DNA from: Olsenella sp. KGMB02461
GTDB taxonomy: Bacteria; Actinomycetota; Coriobacteriia; Coriobacteriales; Atopobiaceae
Assembly: GCF_012584445.1 (NCBI RefSeq)
Contig: NZ_JABAHI010000008.1
Location: forward strand, 868,001 to 932,000
Direction: 5' to 3'
Length of the DNA stretch: 64,000 nucleotides
Each line of letters begins with the position of its first letter. The stretch's first letter is position 1. A program made the translations under genes and the position numbers. This document shows, piece after piece, positions 30,058-38,459 of the stretch. The notes beneath the pieces were generated by a model. That model did no database searches. It was given only the letters and a program-made list of their open reading frames with translations, and had not been told where the DNA came from.

Positions 30058-33000
30058 CTAGAAGCGCTTGCGGCGCACTGCTGCGGTAAGGGCGACAGAG
30101 GCGGCTCCCAAGAGCGACATCAGCGGCGCCAGTGTCGCGACATCGCCGGTCTTGGGCATGATGCGGCTCCCGCGCGCAGGGAGCACTGTCACCTTGGTGC
30201 GGTTGGCCACGCCAGCCTGGGGGGATGGATAGACAGGGTCCCCGCTGGTCACCTGGAGACGGCCTTCGTCGGAAGCCAGGAACGCATCCCAACCTTGGGT
30301 GGGGACAAAGCGGCTGCCAGGATCGAGAGGCGTCCTCTCGTCATCGGGCATCTGCGAAGGTTGCGTCCCAAAGGCTCGAGCCACATTGCCTACGTCATTG
30401 GAAAGCGCCTGCTCTGTGACTGTGGCCTCGAAGGTGAGCACGGCCGAGCGACCGCCTGCAATATCGCCGGCAACCACAGCCAGGCGACGGCTTGCGGCGT
30501 CATAGACATTGCTGCAGCTCATTGTGCGGCCGGCGGCAGTCTTGAGGGAGATGGAGGACTCGTCGATGGCGACGCCTTGAGGCAGGGTGTCCTCGAAGAC
30601 AGCGTCGTAGACCACCGAACCCGCAGTGTTGTTGGCAAGGGTGAGCGTGTAGAGGATCTTGTCGCCCACATAGGTCTCACCCGAGGTGGTGGTGAGGTCT
30701 TGGGCCGTCTTGGAAAGCACCATGTCCTCGGAGTCGATGATCTCGCTCACGGGGATCTCGTGGTCTGCCGGCAGAGTCGCCAGACCTTCCTGAGCCAGGA
30801 AAAGCTCAAGGCCGCCTGCAGGCGCGAAGGCCTTGCCAATGGTGGGCTGCTCGCCGTCCACGTCGTAGGAGCTGGGCTTGTAGCCGTGGCCCCAGGCATG
30901 GTCGACGATGGTCTTGCCTGCAGCTTCAGGCTCTACCGTGGCCTCATAGACCAGCCGTACAGAAGTCCCCGCAGGCATATGCCCGGAGTGCACGCCGATG
31001 GTGCGGCTCGTGGCGTTATAAGCCTCATCAGCCACAGGGACGGTGAGATAGCCCTCCTGCGAAGGTTCGGGATTCTCGGCTTCTTGGACGTCCAGAGAGG
31101 CATCCCCGTCTTCTGCAGCCAGAGCCAGAGGAGCCTGGCGCAATGCCTGGACTTGGGCTTCCTCTGCTGCCGAGAAGGTCTCGACGCCGCCCACGGGAGA
31201 CGCCAGGCGCAGACGGAAGGTGGCAGGGGTGGCGATGTTGGGCACTTCCACGTGGATGGAGCCGGGAACGACGCTCAAGCCTTGAGGCACCAGGTTGCGA
31301 AGGACCGTGTCGTAGAGCTGCGTGTGGTCCTGGGTGTTGGTGAAAGTGGCGGTATAGCGGATAGTGTCGCCCACCATAGTGTGGGAGATGTCGCGGGTGA
31401 GGTTCTCGCCGGCAAGGGCCATGGCAAGACCTTCGTCGGCCGGGTCGGCAGGGATGATTCCCGGCTCAGTGCCCGTAGGGGCAGGATCACTGGGCTTGGG
31501 CGACGGAGTGTTCTTGGGGTAACCGTCCCAATCGAAGTCATCCCAAGGATCGTAGTGAGGATCATCCGGATCGGTGCCGGCAGGTGGATCGGGCACGAAG
31601 GGGTCGCCCGGCTTTGGCCGAGGTTTGGGATCCGGCTTGTCGGGATTGTCGGGATCATCTGGATTGTCAGGGTCATCTGGATTGTCGGGATCGCCGCCAG
31701 GGTTGTCCGGGTCGCTGGGATCTGGATTGTCGGGGTTATCAGGGTTGTCAGGATTGTCGGGGTCATCGGGATCAGGATCCGGATGCTCCTCTTTCCAGCG
31801 GTCGGAAGGGGTCTGGCCAAAGTTGAAGGCCACATTGGTGCCCTCGGTGCCTTGGGCATCTGGAGTTACCACGCACTCGAAGGCCAGAGACACCGACTCC
31901 CCGCCGTAGAGATCGTCCGTGTAAAGGGCGATAGTGCGAGTCTTCTCTACATAGGCGGCGTCGCTGACGTCGACGGTAGTGCCATCGACACCGGTGAGTT
32001 TAAGAGTTCCTGGCACAAACTCGAGGCCTTGAGGCAGGGTGTCGCGGATGACCGGTGAGTACCAGGCGGTGTCTTGGCCCTGGTTGGACAGGGTGATGGT
32101 GTAGGAGATCCTATCCCCCACCATGGCATGCTTGGCTTCAGGATGGGTGAGGTTCTCGGCCACCTTGCCGATGGTGACGTCGGGCTCGGCATCTGGATCG
32201 TCAGGACCTGGATCCACTACCGGATCCTTGGGGATGACAGGCAGCGGTGGAATGGAGCCGGGATCGGTGGGGTTGGGATCATAGCTGGGGTTATCGGGAT
32301 TGTTGGGGTCGTCGGGATCCTCTGGGTTGTCAGGATCGCCCTTCGCGCCGTCGCCTATGACCAGGATGTCTTTGGGATCGCTGGGATCGAGAGGTGTGGG
32401 ATCTTTGGGGGTCTCACCGGGGGCTGGATTCTCTTTGACGCCGTAGGTGCCCTCGCCGCCAGGACCAGGTTCGATGTCCTTGGGGTCGTCGGGGTTTTGC
32501 GGACGGTTGGCGGTGCCGGACGCCAGCTTGGCTTTGAAGCGCATGGTTACCGACTGGCCGCCGTATACGGTGCCCACGGAGCTGGTGACTTTGGAGGCTG
32601 CCTCGTCGAAGGTGTACTGACCGTCCCCTATGCCTTCCTCTGCCGCCAGCGCATCCCAATCGAAATCGCTCCATTTGAAGCCTGCATTGGCAGCAGCTGC
32701 ATAGAACTCATCGGTGCCCAGGCGAGTGGAGACATCGGGGGTAGCGTAATTGTCGGTAATGCTCACGCTGTCCTCGATCAGCTCCAAGCGAGGATCCATG
32801 GTGTCGAGGAGCTTGGCGGTTTGCCAGGCAGAGCCTTTGACCAGGTTGAGACCGGTGACCAGATACTCGATCTCGTCGCCGGGGCGCGCAGGCTCGCCAG
32901 GATGGGTGAGGTTGTTGGTGACCAAGCGGATTTGCACCTGGGGCTTTAAGGACTCGTCAGGGATGACATGGACGTCCAAGATGACCTTGGTGCCGGTGTA

Positions 33001-36000
33001 AAGCGCGTTGGGCGCCTGCTCCATGACGATGCGGGTGGTGCCGCAGCTGTTGACCTTGATGTTCACTTTGCCTGATGCGTCGAGCACATTGCCGTCGCTG
33101 TCCGCCACAAGCTCGGCCACCGCGCCATTGGCGGTGCTGCAGGTCATAGGCATGGAGGAGCTTGACTCGAAGGTGAGACCCAGGTTCTTTTCTTTGAAGT
33201 CGCTATATTTCACGGTTATCGACTTATGAAGCACCTTGGTGCCATTGTTGGAGGGATCATCGGGGTTGTCAGGATCGGGCTTGTCGGGGTTATCAGGATC
33301 GGGATCCTCGATGTCCACCTTGGGACCGTCTGGATCAGGGTTGACGTTGGTGGTAGGAGGTACGGGGACGATGAAGGTGTCGTCCTCCTTGGCGTTGTCG
33401 GGGTTTTTGTCGACGCCCTGGATGTAGTTCTTATCTGCCACGTACTCGATGTTCACCTTGTGCTCGCCGCCCTTGGAGGCGTCTTCGAGAGCCTTGAGCA
33501 GAGCGTCGTTGTTGGTGGGGTCGAAGTAGTAGGTCACCTGGGTGGCATGGCGCGTCTCGGTGCCGCCGGTGGTGGAGGTCACGGAGATATCAGGGTTGGC
33601 GATAGTCGAGCCCTTGGAGGCCTCCACCGCTTCTTTGGTGAGGGCAATAGGCTCTCCTACCTTCTTTCCGTCAATGGATACCTGGAAGGAGCCGGTGGGG
33701 GCGGCGCAGGTGAGGGCCGTGGTGTTGGCGCTTCGGATGTTGAACTGCAGCTTCAAGCGGTTGCCAGCCAGGCCGGCGTCGGCGTTCTCCTGGGTGATGG
33801 GGGTCCAGGTGCCGTCGTCTGCCAGGTTGCCCCACTCAGGGGCAGCTTCCATGGTAAGCACAGCCGGCACAGGGTTGATGACGGCCACGCCCTTGGCCTG
33901 GTGGCCCCAATAGCTTGCAGCGTAGTTGGGGTCCTTGGCGTACTGGTAGGACGTCATGGTCACCTGGAACCGGCCAGTGTCGGCAGGAAGGGTTGCCGCG
34001 CCCTCCTCGGACTCGCTGCCGGTGGGCACCCACTCGCCCTCGGCGTTCTGGGCGAGCATCTGGTACTTGAACTTGACTTCTTCTGGCTTGTTGAGCGTCT
34101 CTTTGACGATGCTGTCTCCCACTTTGCGCTCGATATTGATGGGATGAGCAGCATCCACCGTAAGGGCTGGGAAAGGCAGTCCGTCATAGTCCTTCTCCAG
34201 CGTCTTGGCGTAGTCTGCGGGGAAGTCGAACTCGATATAGCGCTTCACTGTCTGAGTAGTATCGGAAGACGAGGGCTTGGCTATGAAGAGCGGGTCGATT
34301 TTCTTCACAGTGCCGTCGGCCTGCCGCACAGACATCTCGATACGCACTTCTTTTTCTGCATTGGGCTTGGCCACCCATTCGGGAAGCCAGAGGTAGAGCT
34401 TACCGTTTTCAAACTCGGTGGGAGCTCCGTAATGGGCATCCTCGCCGCCGATGAAGAGCTTGAAGTCCTCGAGCTTCTCGTTGCTGAGCTTCTCCGAGGA
34501 GGTGGAAAGATCCACCGTGAGCATAAAGACTTTGTCGGTGGTGGGCAAAGAACCGCCAAGGGCGGCGACATCGCTCCACGTGGCCACGCCCTGGGTGTTG
34601 AAGGCGGTATCGCCCACGCCAGTAAATTTGCTCTTATTGCTCACATAGACCGAGCCGCCGGTGACGATGGTGTAGCCGCCGGATCCGCCGATATCGAACT
34701 TGCCGGTATAGGAGGAGGGGTGCAAGGTGCCACCGGTGATGCGGATGATGCACTGGTTGGCGTTGGTGCCGCAAGCGCCGCCGAAGGCGTTGCCGTGCTC
34801 GTAGCCCTGGGAGGTAAGATAGCCAGCGTTGATGTAGATGTTGCCGCACTTCGAGTTTCCGCTGCCAGCCACAGCGCCAGTCTGAGCCGAACCGCCAGAG
34901 CCGCTGGACCAACCTGCACCCACGCCTGCGCCATGGTAAGAGCCGTAAGCGGCCACACGCGCGCCGTTGAACCACATATTGGTGGCGCCACCTGCCGCAC
35001 CGGCGCCGATGCCCGTGCCTGAGCTCCAATTCTGGTTGGCATTGGTGCCGCCATTGTTGGCATGGCCGCCTGCGGAATAGGCGGTGATGGTGCCGCCGTC
35101 GAAAATCATGTTGCCGGCGTTCTCGTTACTGCCAGATCCAATGGCGCCGCTCCCATAGCCGCCTTTGACGACCAGAGAGCCGGGGTTGGAGCTGGCGAGA
35201 CGGGTGACCGGGTCGCCTTTGGCCACCGAGGTGCCATTGTCCAAGGTTGCAGTGGTGTCTACCACGCCATTGAGAACCTCCACGTGAGTGGAGCCGCTCC
35301 AATTGGCTACCGAGTCGTCGATGTAGAGGGTCGATCCCGCGCCGCAGTGGATGCCAGCACAATATTGGCCGAGGTTCGCTGTGATGTTGTTCACAGTGCC
35401 GTCGGCCAAAAAGAGCTTGAGGGTGGTGCCCGTGCCCATGAGGTTGATGGGCGAGCTGTTGGTGTTGGACGTGATGGTGACGCCGGCAAGGGTGATGTTG
35501 GCCGAGGCACCCTGCTTGATCTGCACCGTACCGTTGGTGAGGGTGCCCTTGAACGTCAACGGCGTTGAGGTGTTGACCACCACGGTGGTGCCGCTGACGG
35601 TATAGTCGGTACCGGCCACGCCGCCGGAAATAACCATGCTGCCGCCCACTGTGGTGTCAGCAGCTCGAGCCGCTGCCTTCACAGGCTGCGAGGCAGCTTC
35701 AGCATCAGGTTGAGGAGCCTCTTGCTTGAGATCTCCCTCAGCTTGAGAAGGCGCCTCCTTCGACACCTCGAGATCAGCAGCTGGGGGTTCGGGCTTCTCG
35801 GCAGCCGAACCGTCAAGTTGCGCCGCTTGATCGTCTGAGACCTGTGGGTCGAGAGCAGACTCATCCTGAACCACGATTAGCTCAGAATCTATGCCCTCCC
35901 CCACGACGGATTGCGCAATGGCTTCCAGGCAACCTGCTGGCAGCGTCATCTGCACTGTCAGTAAGAGCGAAAGCAGGAAGGCGAAGGCGCGTTTCTTAGA

Positions 36001-36015
36001 TATGTGGCCTTTCAT
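30058..36015 (-). CDS. Giant surface protein with DUF11 repeats and MPKTG sorting signal
   Basis: 1985 residues from the ATG at 36015 (GAGGTGGGAG site). A signal peptide (KKRAFAFLLSLLLTVQM) is followed by a Gly-rich β-helix-like region (about 120-480) of the kind seen in carbohydrate-binding adhesins. Four DUF11/isopeptide-type repeats start near residues 1023, 1275, 1528 and 1762 (pattern VGDxIxYTxTL ... LPQGLxxVPGSI), separated by Asp/Pro/Asn linkers. The C-terminus is RIMPKTGDVATLAP, a membrane segment and RRKRF. It should be covalently anchored by sortase although Met replaces the usual Leu. Likely a stalk-like adhesin; the ligand is unknown. Tandem paralogue of the split gene downstream. 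Confidence 0.9.
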   Translation of the reverse strand: MKGHISKKRAFAFLLSLLLTVQMTLPAGCLEAIAQSVVGEGIDSELIVVQDESALDPQVSDDQAAQLDGSAAEKPEPPAADLEVSKEAPSQAEGDLKQEAPQPDAEAASQPVKAAARAADTTVGGSMVISGGVAGTDYTVSGTTVVVNTSTPLTFKGTLTNGTVQIKQGASANITLAGVTITSNTNSSPINLMGTGTTLKLFLADGTVNNITANLGQYCAGIHCGAGSTLYIDDSVANWSGSTHVEVLNGVVDTTATLDNGTSVAKGDPVTRLASSNPGSLVVKGGYGSGAIGSGSNENAGNMIFDGGTITAYSAGGHANNGGTNANQNWSSGTGIGAGAAGGATNMWFNGARVAAYGSYHGAGVGAGWSSGSGGSAQTGAVAGSGNSKCGNIYINAGYLTSQGYEHGNAFGGACGTNANQCIIRITGGTLHPSSYTGKFDIGGSGGYTIVTGGSVYVSNKSKFTGVGDTAFNTQGVATWSDVAALGGSLPTTDKVFMLTVDLSTSSEKLSNEKLEDFKLFIGGEDAHYGAPTEFENGKLYLWLPEWVAKPNAEKEVRIEMSVRQADGTVKKIDPLFIAKPSSSDTTQTVKRYIEFDFPADYAKTLEKDYDGLPFPALTVDAAHPINIERKVGDSIVKETLNKPEEVKFKYQMLAQNAEGEWVPTGSESEEGAATLPADTGRFQVTMTSYQYAKDPNYAASYWGHQAKGVAVINPVPAVLTMEAAPEWGNLADDGTWTPITQENADAGLAGNRLKLQFNIRSANTTALTCAAPTGSFQVSIDGKKVGEPIALTKEAVEASKGSTIANPDISVTSTTGGTETRHATQVTYYFDPTNNDALLKALEDASKGGEHKVNIEYVADKNYIQGVDKNPDNAKEDDTFIVPVPPTTNVNPDPDGPKVDIEDPDPDNPDKPDPDNPDDPSNNGTKVLHKSITVKYSDFKEKNLGLTFESSSSMPMTCSTANGAVAELVADSDGNVLDASGKVNIKVNSCGTTRIVMEQAPNALYTGTKVILDVHVIPDESLKPQVQIRLVTNNLTHPGEPARPGDEIEYLVTGLNLVKGSAWQTAKLLDTMDPRLELIEDSVSITDNYATPDVSTRLGTDEFYAAAANAGFKWSDFDWDALAAEEGIGDGQYTFDEAASKVTSSVGTVYGGQSVTMRFKAKLASGTANRPQNPDDPKDIEPGPGGEGTYGVKENPAPGETPKDPTPLDPSDPKDILVIGDGAKGDPDNPEDPDDPNNPDNPSYDPNPTDPGSIPPLPVIPKDPVVDPGPDDPDAEPDVTIGKVAENLTHPEAKHAMVGDRISYTITLSNQGQDTAWYSPVIRDTLPQGLEFVPGTLKLTGVDGTTVDVSDAAYVEKTRTIALYTDDLYGGESVSLAFECVVTPDAQGTEGTNVAFNFGQTPSDRWKEEHPDPDPDDPDNPDNPDNPDNPDPSDPDNPGGDPDNPDDPDNPDDPDNPDKPDPKPRPKPGDPFVPDPPAGTDPDDPHYDPWDDFDWDGYPKNTPSPKPSDPAPTGTEPGIIPADPADEGLAMALAGENLTRDISHTMVGDTIRYTATFTNTQDHTQLYDTVLRNLVPQGLSVVPGSIHVEVPNIATPATFRLRLASPVGGVETFSAAEEAQVQALRQAPLALAAEDGDASLDVQEAENPEPSQEGYLTVPVADEAYNATSRTIGVHSGHMPAGTSVRLVYEATVEPEAAGKTIVDHAWGHGYKPSSYDVDGEQPTIGKAFAPAGGLELFLAQEGLATLPADHEIPVSEIIDSEDMVLSKTAQDLTTTSGETYVGDKILYTLTLANNTAGSVVYDAVFEDTLPQGVAIDESSISLKTAAGRTMSCSNVYDAASRRLAVVAGDIAGGRSAVLTFEATVTEQALSNDVGNVARAFGTQPSQMPDDERTPLDPGSRFVPTQGWDAFLASDEGRLQVTSGDPVYPSPQAGVANRTKVTVLPARGSRIMPKTGDVATLAPLMSLLGAASVALTAAVRRKRF
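31640..31790 (-). repeat. Asp-Pro-Asn repeat linker
   Basis: Imperfect 9- to 12-bp repeats in the surface-protein gene encode runs of PDNPD and PDDPDNP. Similar but shorter runs occur around 24700, 25500, 32300 and 33250. They probably form an extended spacer between folded repeats. Confidence 0.8.
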
Positions 36016-36087
36016 GACTCCCACCTCTCGAATAGATGCGCCAAGCCGAGTCGAGTGAGCGTTGGCGCACTTTATCACGTATTAGTG

Positions 36088-36115
36088 AATATACGCCCCT
36101 ATATTCTATTTTCAA
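36088..36115 (-). promoter_or_regulatory. Promoter of the second surface-protein gene
   Basis: On the minus strand TTGAAA-N16-TATATT, about 73 bp upstream of the ATG at 36015. Same spacing and -10 as the paralogue's promoter at 29807. Confidence 0.6.
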
Positions 36116-36902
36116 TGTACTTTTAGGTATGTAAAAGGGTGCCTATTTTTCAGAAACCAATAGGCTGTTATGCAACCTGTTACCAGGTTATTTGTAATAG
36201 CTGTAAATATATGGACTCATGTGTGCCGAATATGTCTATGTCTATTTATTTATTATCAATGCTTATTTATGGTATGTATTTTTATTTCTGAAACTCGCAG
36301 GCGATCCTTGGGGGATGTTTGCTTTGGTAACGGCTGCCAATCTGTGCTAGTTGGCAGTGGAGGCTGTCAGTCTGTGCAGGATGGCAGCAATAATTTGATG
36401 TCCTTCTGCCACAAACACCAATTTGGCGCTGGGGTTTTACAAAACCCCAGCGCCAATCTACCTAGATTGGAAGGCTGTAAGACTCCATGGTCTTCCATTC
36501 TATGCTGGTTGGCAGAGATACCTGCCAACCTGTACTACTTGGCAGAGCCCCTGAGCTCCAAGAACAGTTGCCGCTTTCCCGCAGCAAATAAGTTCGCAGG
36601 TCTGGCTTCCCTTGGGAAGCCAGACCTGCGGGCGGAGCAACAGTGCTTGCGAGGGTATCCGGCAAGACCCTTCTGTGCTGTTGGGCTTTTGCGAGATTTG
36701 CGGGTTTTGCCCAACAACATCGGAGGGATGAAGTCGGATTTTCCGCAACACCCCCGTTGTTGCCAGGGTAGCTAGTACGCAATACGAACGGCCACCCAGA
36801 CAATACGGGGCAGCCAGTAGGCCATGGACTCGCAAGCAGCAGCCGCCCCAGATGGCGCGAGGCAGCCAGCCAGCAGCGAGGTACCCGGTAAGCTACCCCA
36901 GA
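36116..36902. other. Non-coding region packed with inverted repeats
   Basis: About 790 bp between gltD and the surface-protein promoter. An open frame (36170-36775, plus) is not protein-like. It contains three CTGCCAA-type units, a long palindrome at 36423-36456 (GGCGCTGGGGTTTT arms), another at 36595-36630 (17-bp arms, CGCAGGTCTGGCTTCCC), and TGTTGGGC/GCCCAACA arms around 36681-36717. Confidence 0.65.
36334..36545. repeat. Three-copy dyad family CTGCCAA-N10-TTGGCAG
   Basis: 24-bp units at 36334, 36364 and 36522, each with inverted ends and a related centre (TCTGTGCTAG, TCTGTGCAGG, CCTGTACTAC). A half unit lies at about 36498-36515, and GGTTGGCAG/CTGCCAACC pairs across 36508-36530. Confidence 0.75.
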
Positions 36903-38456
36903 TTAACGGTCCAGCCCAGCGGCTACCTCTCTGGCGCACAGGAGGCCGTCGGCGATGGCGCTCACCACCAGCGAGGCGCCGGAGCGGGTGTCGCCCGCCA
37001 CATACACGGGAGTCAAGAGGCCCGGTGCGTCAGGGGTGCGCAGGGCGCGATGGTTTTGAGGCGCCGTGGCGGGCAGCGGGCGCTGCTCCTGCACGGCCAC
37101 GCCATAGGCTTCCAAGAGCTCCGGAGCAGGGCCGGTGAAGCCCATGGCGATAAGCACTAGCTGAGCAGGGATTTCTTCTTCAGAACCCTCGATGCGCACC
37201 GGGGCGCCGCCAGACCAGTCCAAGCGAGCAAAGCGCAAGGATTGCACCGCCCCGGTTTCGTCACCCAGAAGCTCCAGGGTATCGGCGCCAAAGATGCGCG
37301 GGTCATCGCCCTGCACCTGGATGGCCTCTTGCTGGCCGTAGTCCACCTTGAGCTCGATGGGCCACTCGGGCCAAGGGTTGGAGGGCAGGCGATGCTCAGG
37401 CGGCTGGGGCATGAACTCCAGCTGGCGCACCGAGCGCGCGCCTTGGCGCAACGCGGTAGCCACGCAGTCGGTGCCGGTGTCGCCGCCGCCTATGACCACC
37501 ACGTCCTTGCCCTGGGCGCTGATGGCTGGGTCATAGGCCGCACGATCCCCTCCGGCTGCCTCCACTGCCTTGGTGGACGCAGTGAGGTAGTCCACGGCCA
37601 GCACCACGCCGTCCAGCTGGGCGCCAGGCGCCCTCAAGCGCCGAGGCTCCCCCGCCCCTGCCGCAAGCACCACGGCGTCGAAATCGCCGCACAGCCGAGA
37701 AACGCTCTTCTCTGCGGCTGCGTCATAGTCGAGCTCGAACGCTATCCCCTGGTCGCGCATCCACTGGATGCGGCGCTCCACCACATCCTTGGGCAGCTTC
37801 ATGGCAGGGATGCCGTAGCGCAGAAGGCCGCCGGCTGCGTCGGACTTCTCGAAGACGCGCACCTCGAATCCCCGGCGGCGAAGCTCCCAGGCGCAGGCCA
37901 AGCCAGAAGGCCCAGAACCCACCACCGCCACCTTCGCCGTGGGTGCGGCCGTCGCAGGGGCTCGGGCCTCCCTAGGGGTGACAGCCCCAGAGGCTGCGGG
38001 TTTATCGGCAGCCGAGAAGAGCGCAGCCGGGCCGCCTGAGGCCCATTCGTGGTCGGAGATGGCGCGCTCGTCGTCCTTGATGGCAGTGGCGCCTCGGTCG
38101 CGGCCCAGGTTGCAGGCAGCCTCGCAGAGGGCCGGGCACACGCGTCCGGTGAACTCGGGGAAGGGGTTGGTGATGCGCATGCGGGCGGCCGCCTGGTCCC
38201 AGAGGCCGCGCCAGACAAGGTCGTTCCACTCGGGGATGAGGTTGTGCAACGGGCAGCCGCTCATCCTGGCGCTCCCAAAGGGGGCGCCGGTCTGGCAAAA
38301 GGCCACGCCGCAGTTCATGCAGCGGCAGGCTTGGAAGCGCTGCTCCTCGTCAGGAAGCGGAAGCGCGATGTCGCCAAAGTCTTTCAGGCGTTCTGCCACC
38401 GGCCGCTCGCCATGCGCCGTGCGGTCGAACTCTAAGAAGCCGCCAACTTTTCCCAT
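36903..38456 (-). CDS. gltD: Glutamate synthase (NADPH) small subunit
   Basis: Supplies electrons from NADPH to GltB. 517 residues: N-terminal Fe-S cysteines (RCMNCGVAFCQTG, SGCPLHNLIP, RVCPALCEAACNLG), an FAD-binding GSGPSGLACAWELRRRG, and an NADPH-binding VIGGGDTGTDCVATALRQGA followed by PPEHRLPSNPWPEWP. A short insert rich in Ala/Pro after residue 155 is unusual but small. It starts 3 bp after gltB in one operon. Confidence 0.95.
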   Translation of the reverse strand: MGKVGGFLEFDRTAHGERPVAERLKDFGDIALPLPDEEQRFQACRCMNCGVAFCQTGAPFGSARMSGCPLHNLIPEWNDLVWRGLWDQAAARMRITNPFPEFTGRVCPALCEAACNLGRDRGATAIKDDERAISDHEWASGGPAALFSAADKPAASGAVTPREARAPATAAPTAKVAVVGSGPSGLACAWELRRRGFEVRVFEKSDAAGGLLRYGIPAMKLPKDVVERRIQWMRDQGIAFELDYDAAAEKSVSRLCGDFDAVVLAAGAGEPRRLRAPGAQLDGVVLAVDYLTASTKAVEAAGGDRAAYDPAISAQGKDVVVIGGGDTGTDCVATALRQGARSVRQLEFMPQPPEHRLPSNPWPEWPIELKVDYGQQEAIQVQGDDPRIFGADTLELLGDETGAVQSLRFARLDWSGGAPVRIEGSEEEIPAQLVLIAMGFTGPAPELLEAYGVAVQEQRPLPATAPQNHRALRTPDAPGLLTPVYVAGDTRSGASLVVSAIADGLLCAREVAAGLDR

Positions 38457-38459
38457 GGT

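Noticed and set aside
36334-36545. CRISPR array
   Set aside because: Only three units, irregular spacing (30 and 158 bp apart), inverted ends, no cas genes.
36170-36775. 201-codon plus-strand open frame in the gltD/adhesin gap
   Set aside because: Composition is not protein-like, it runs through several palindromes, and has no good ribosome site.
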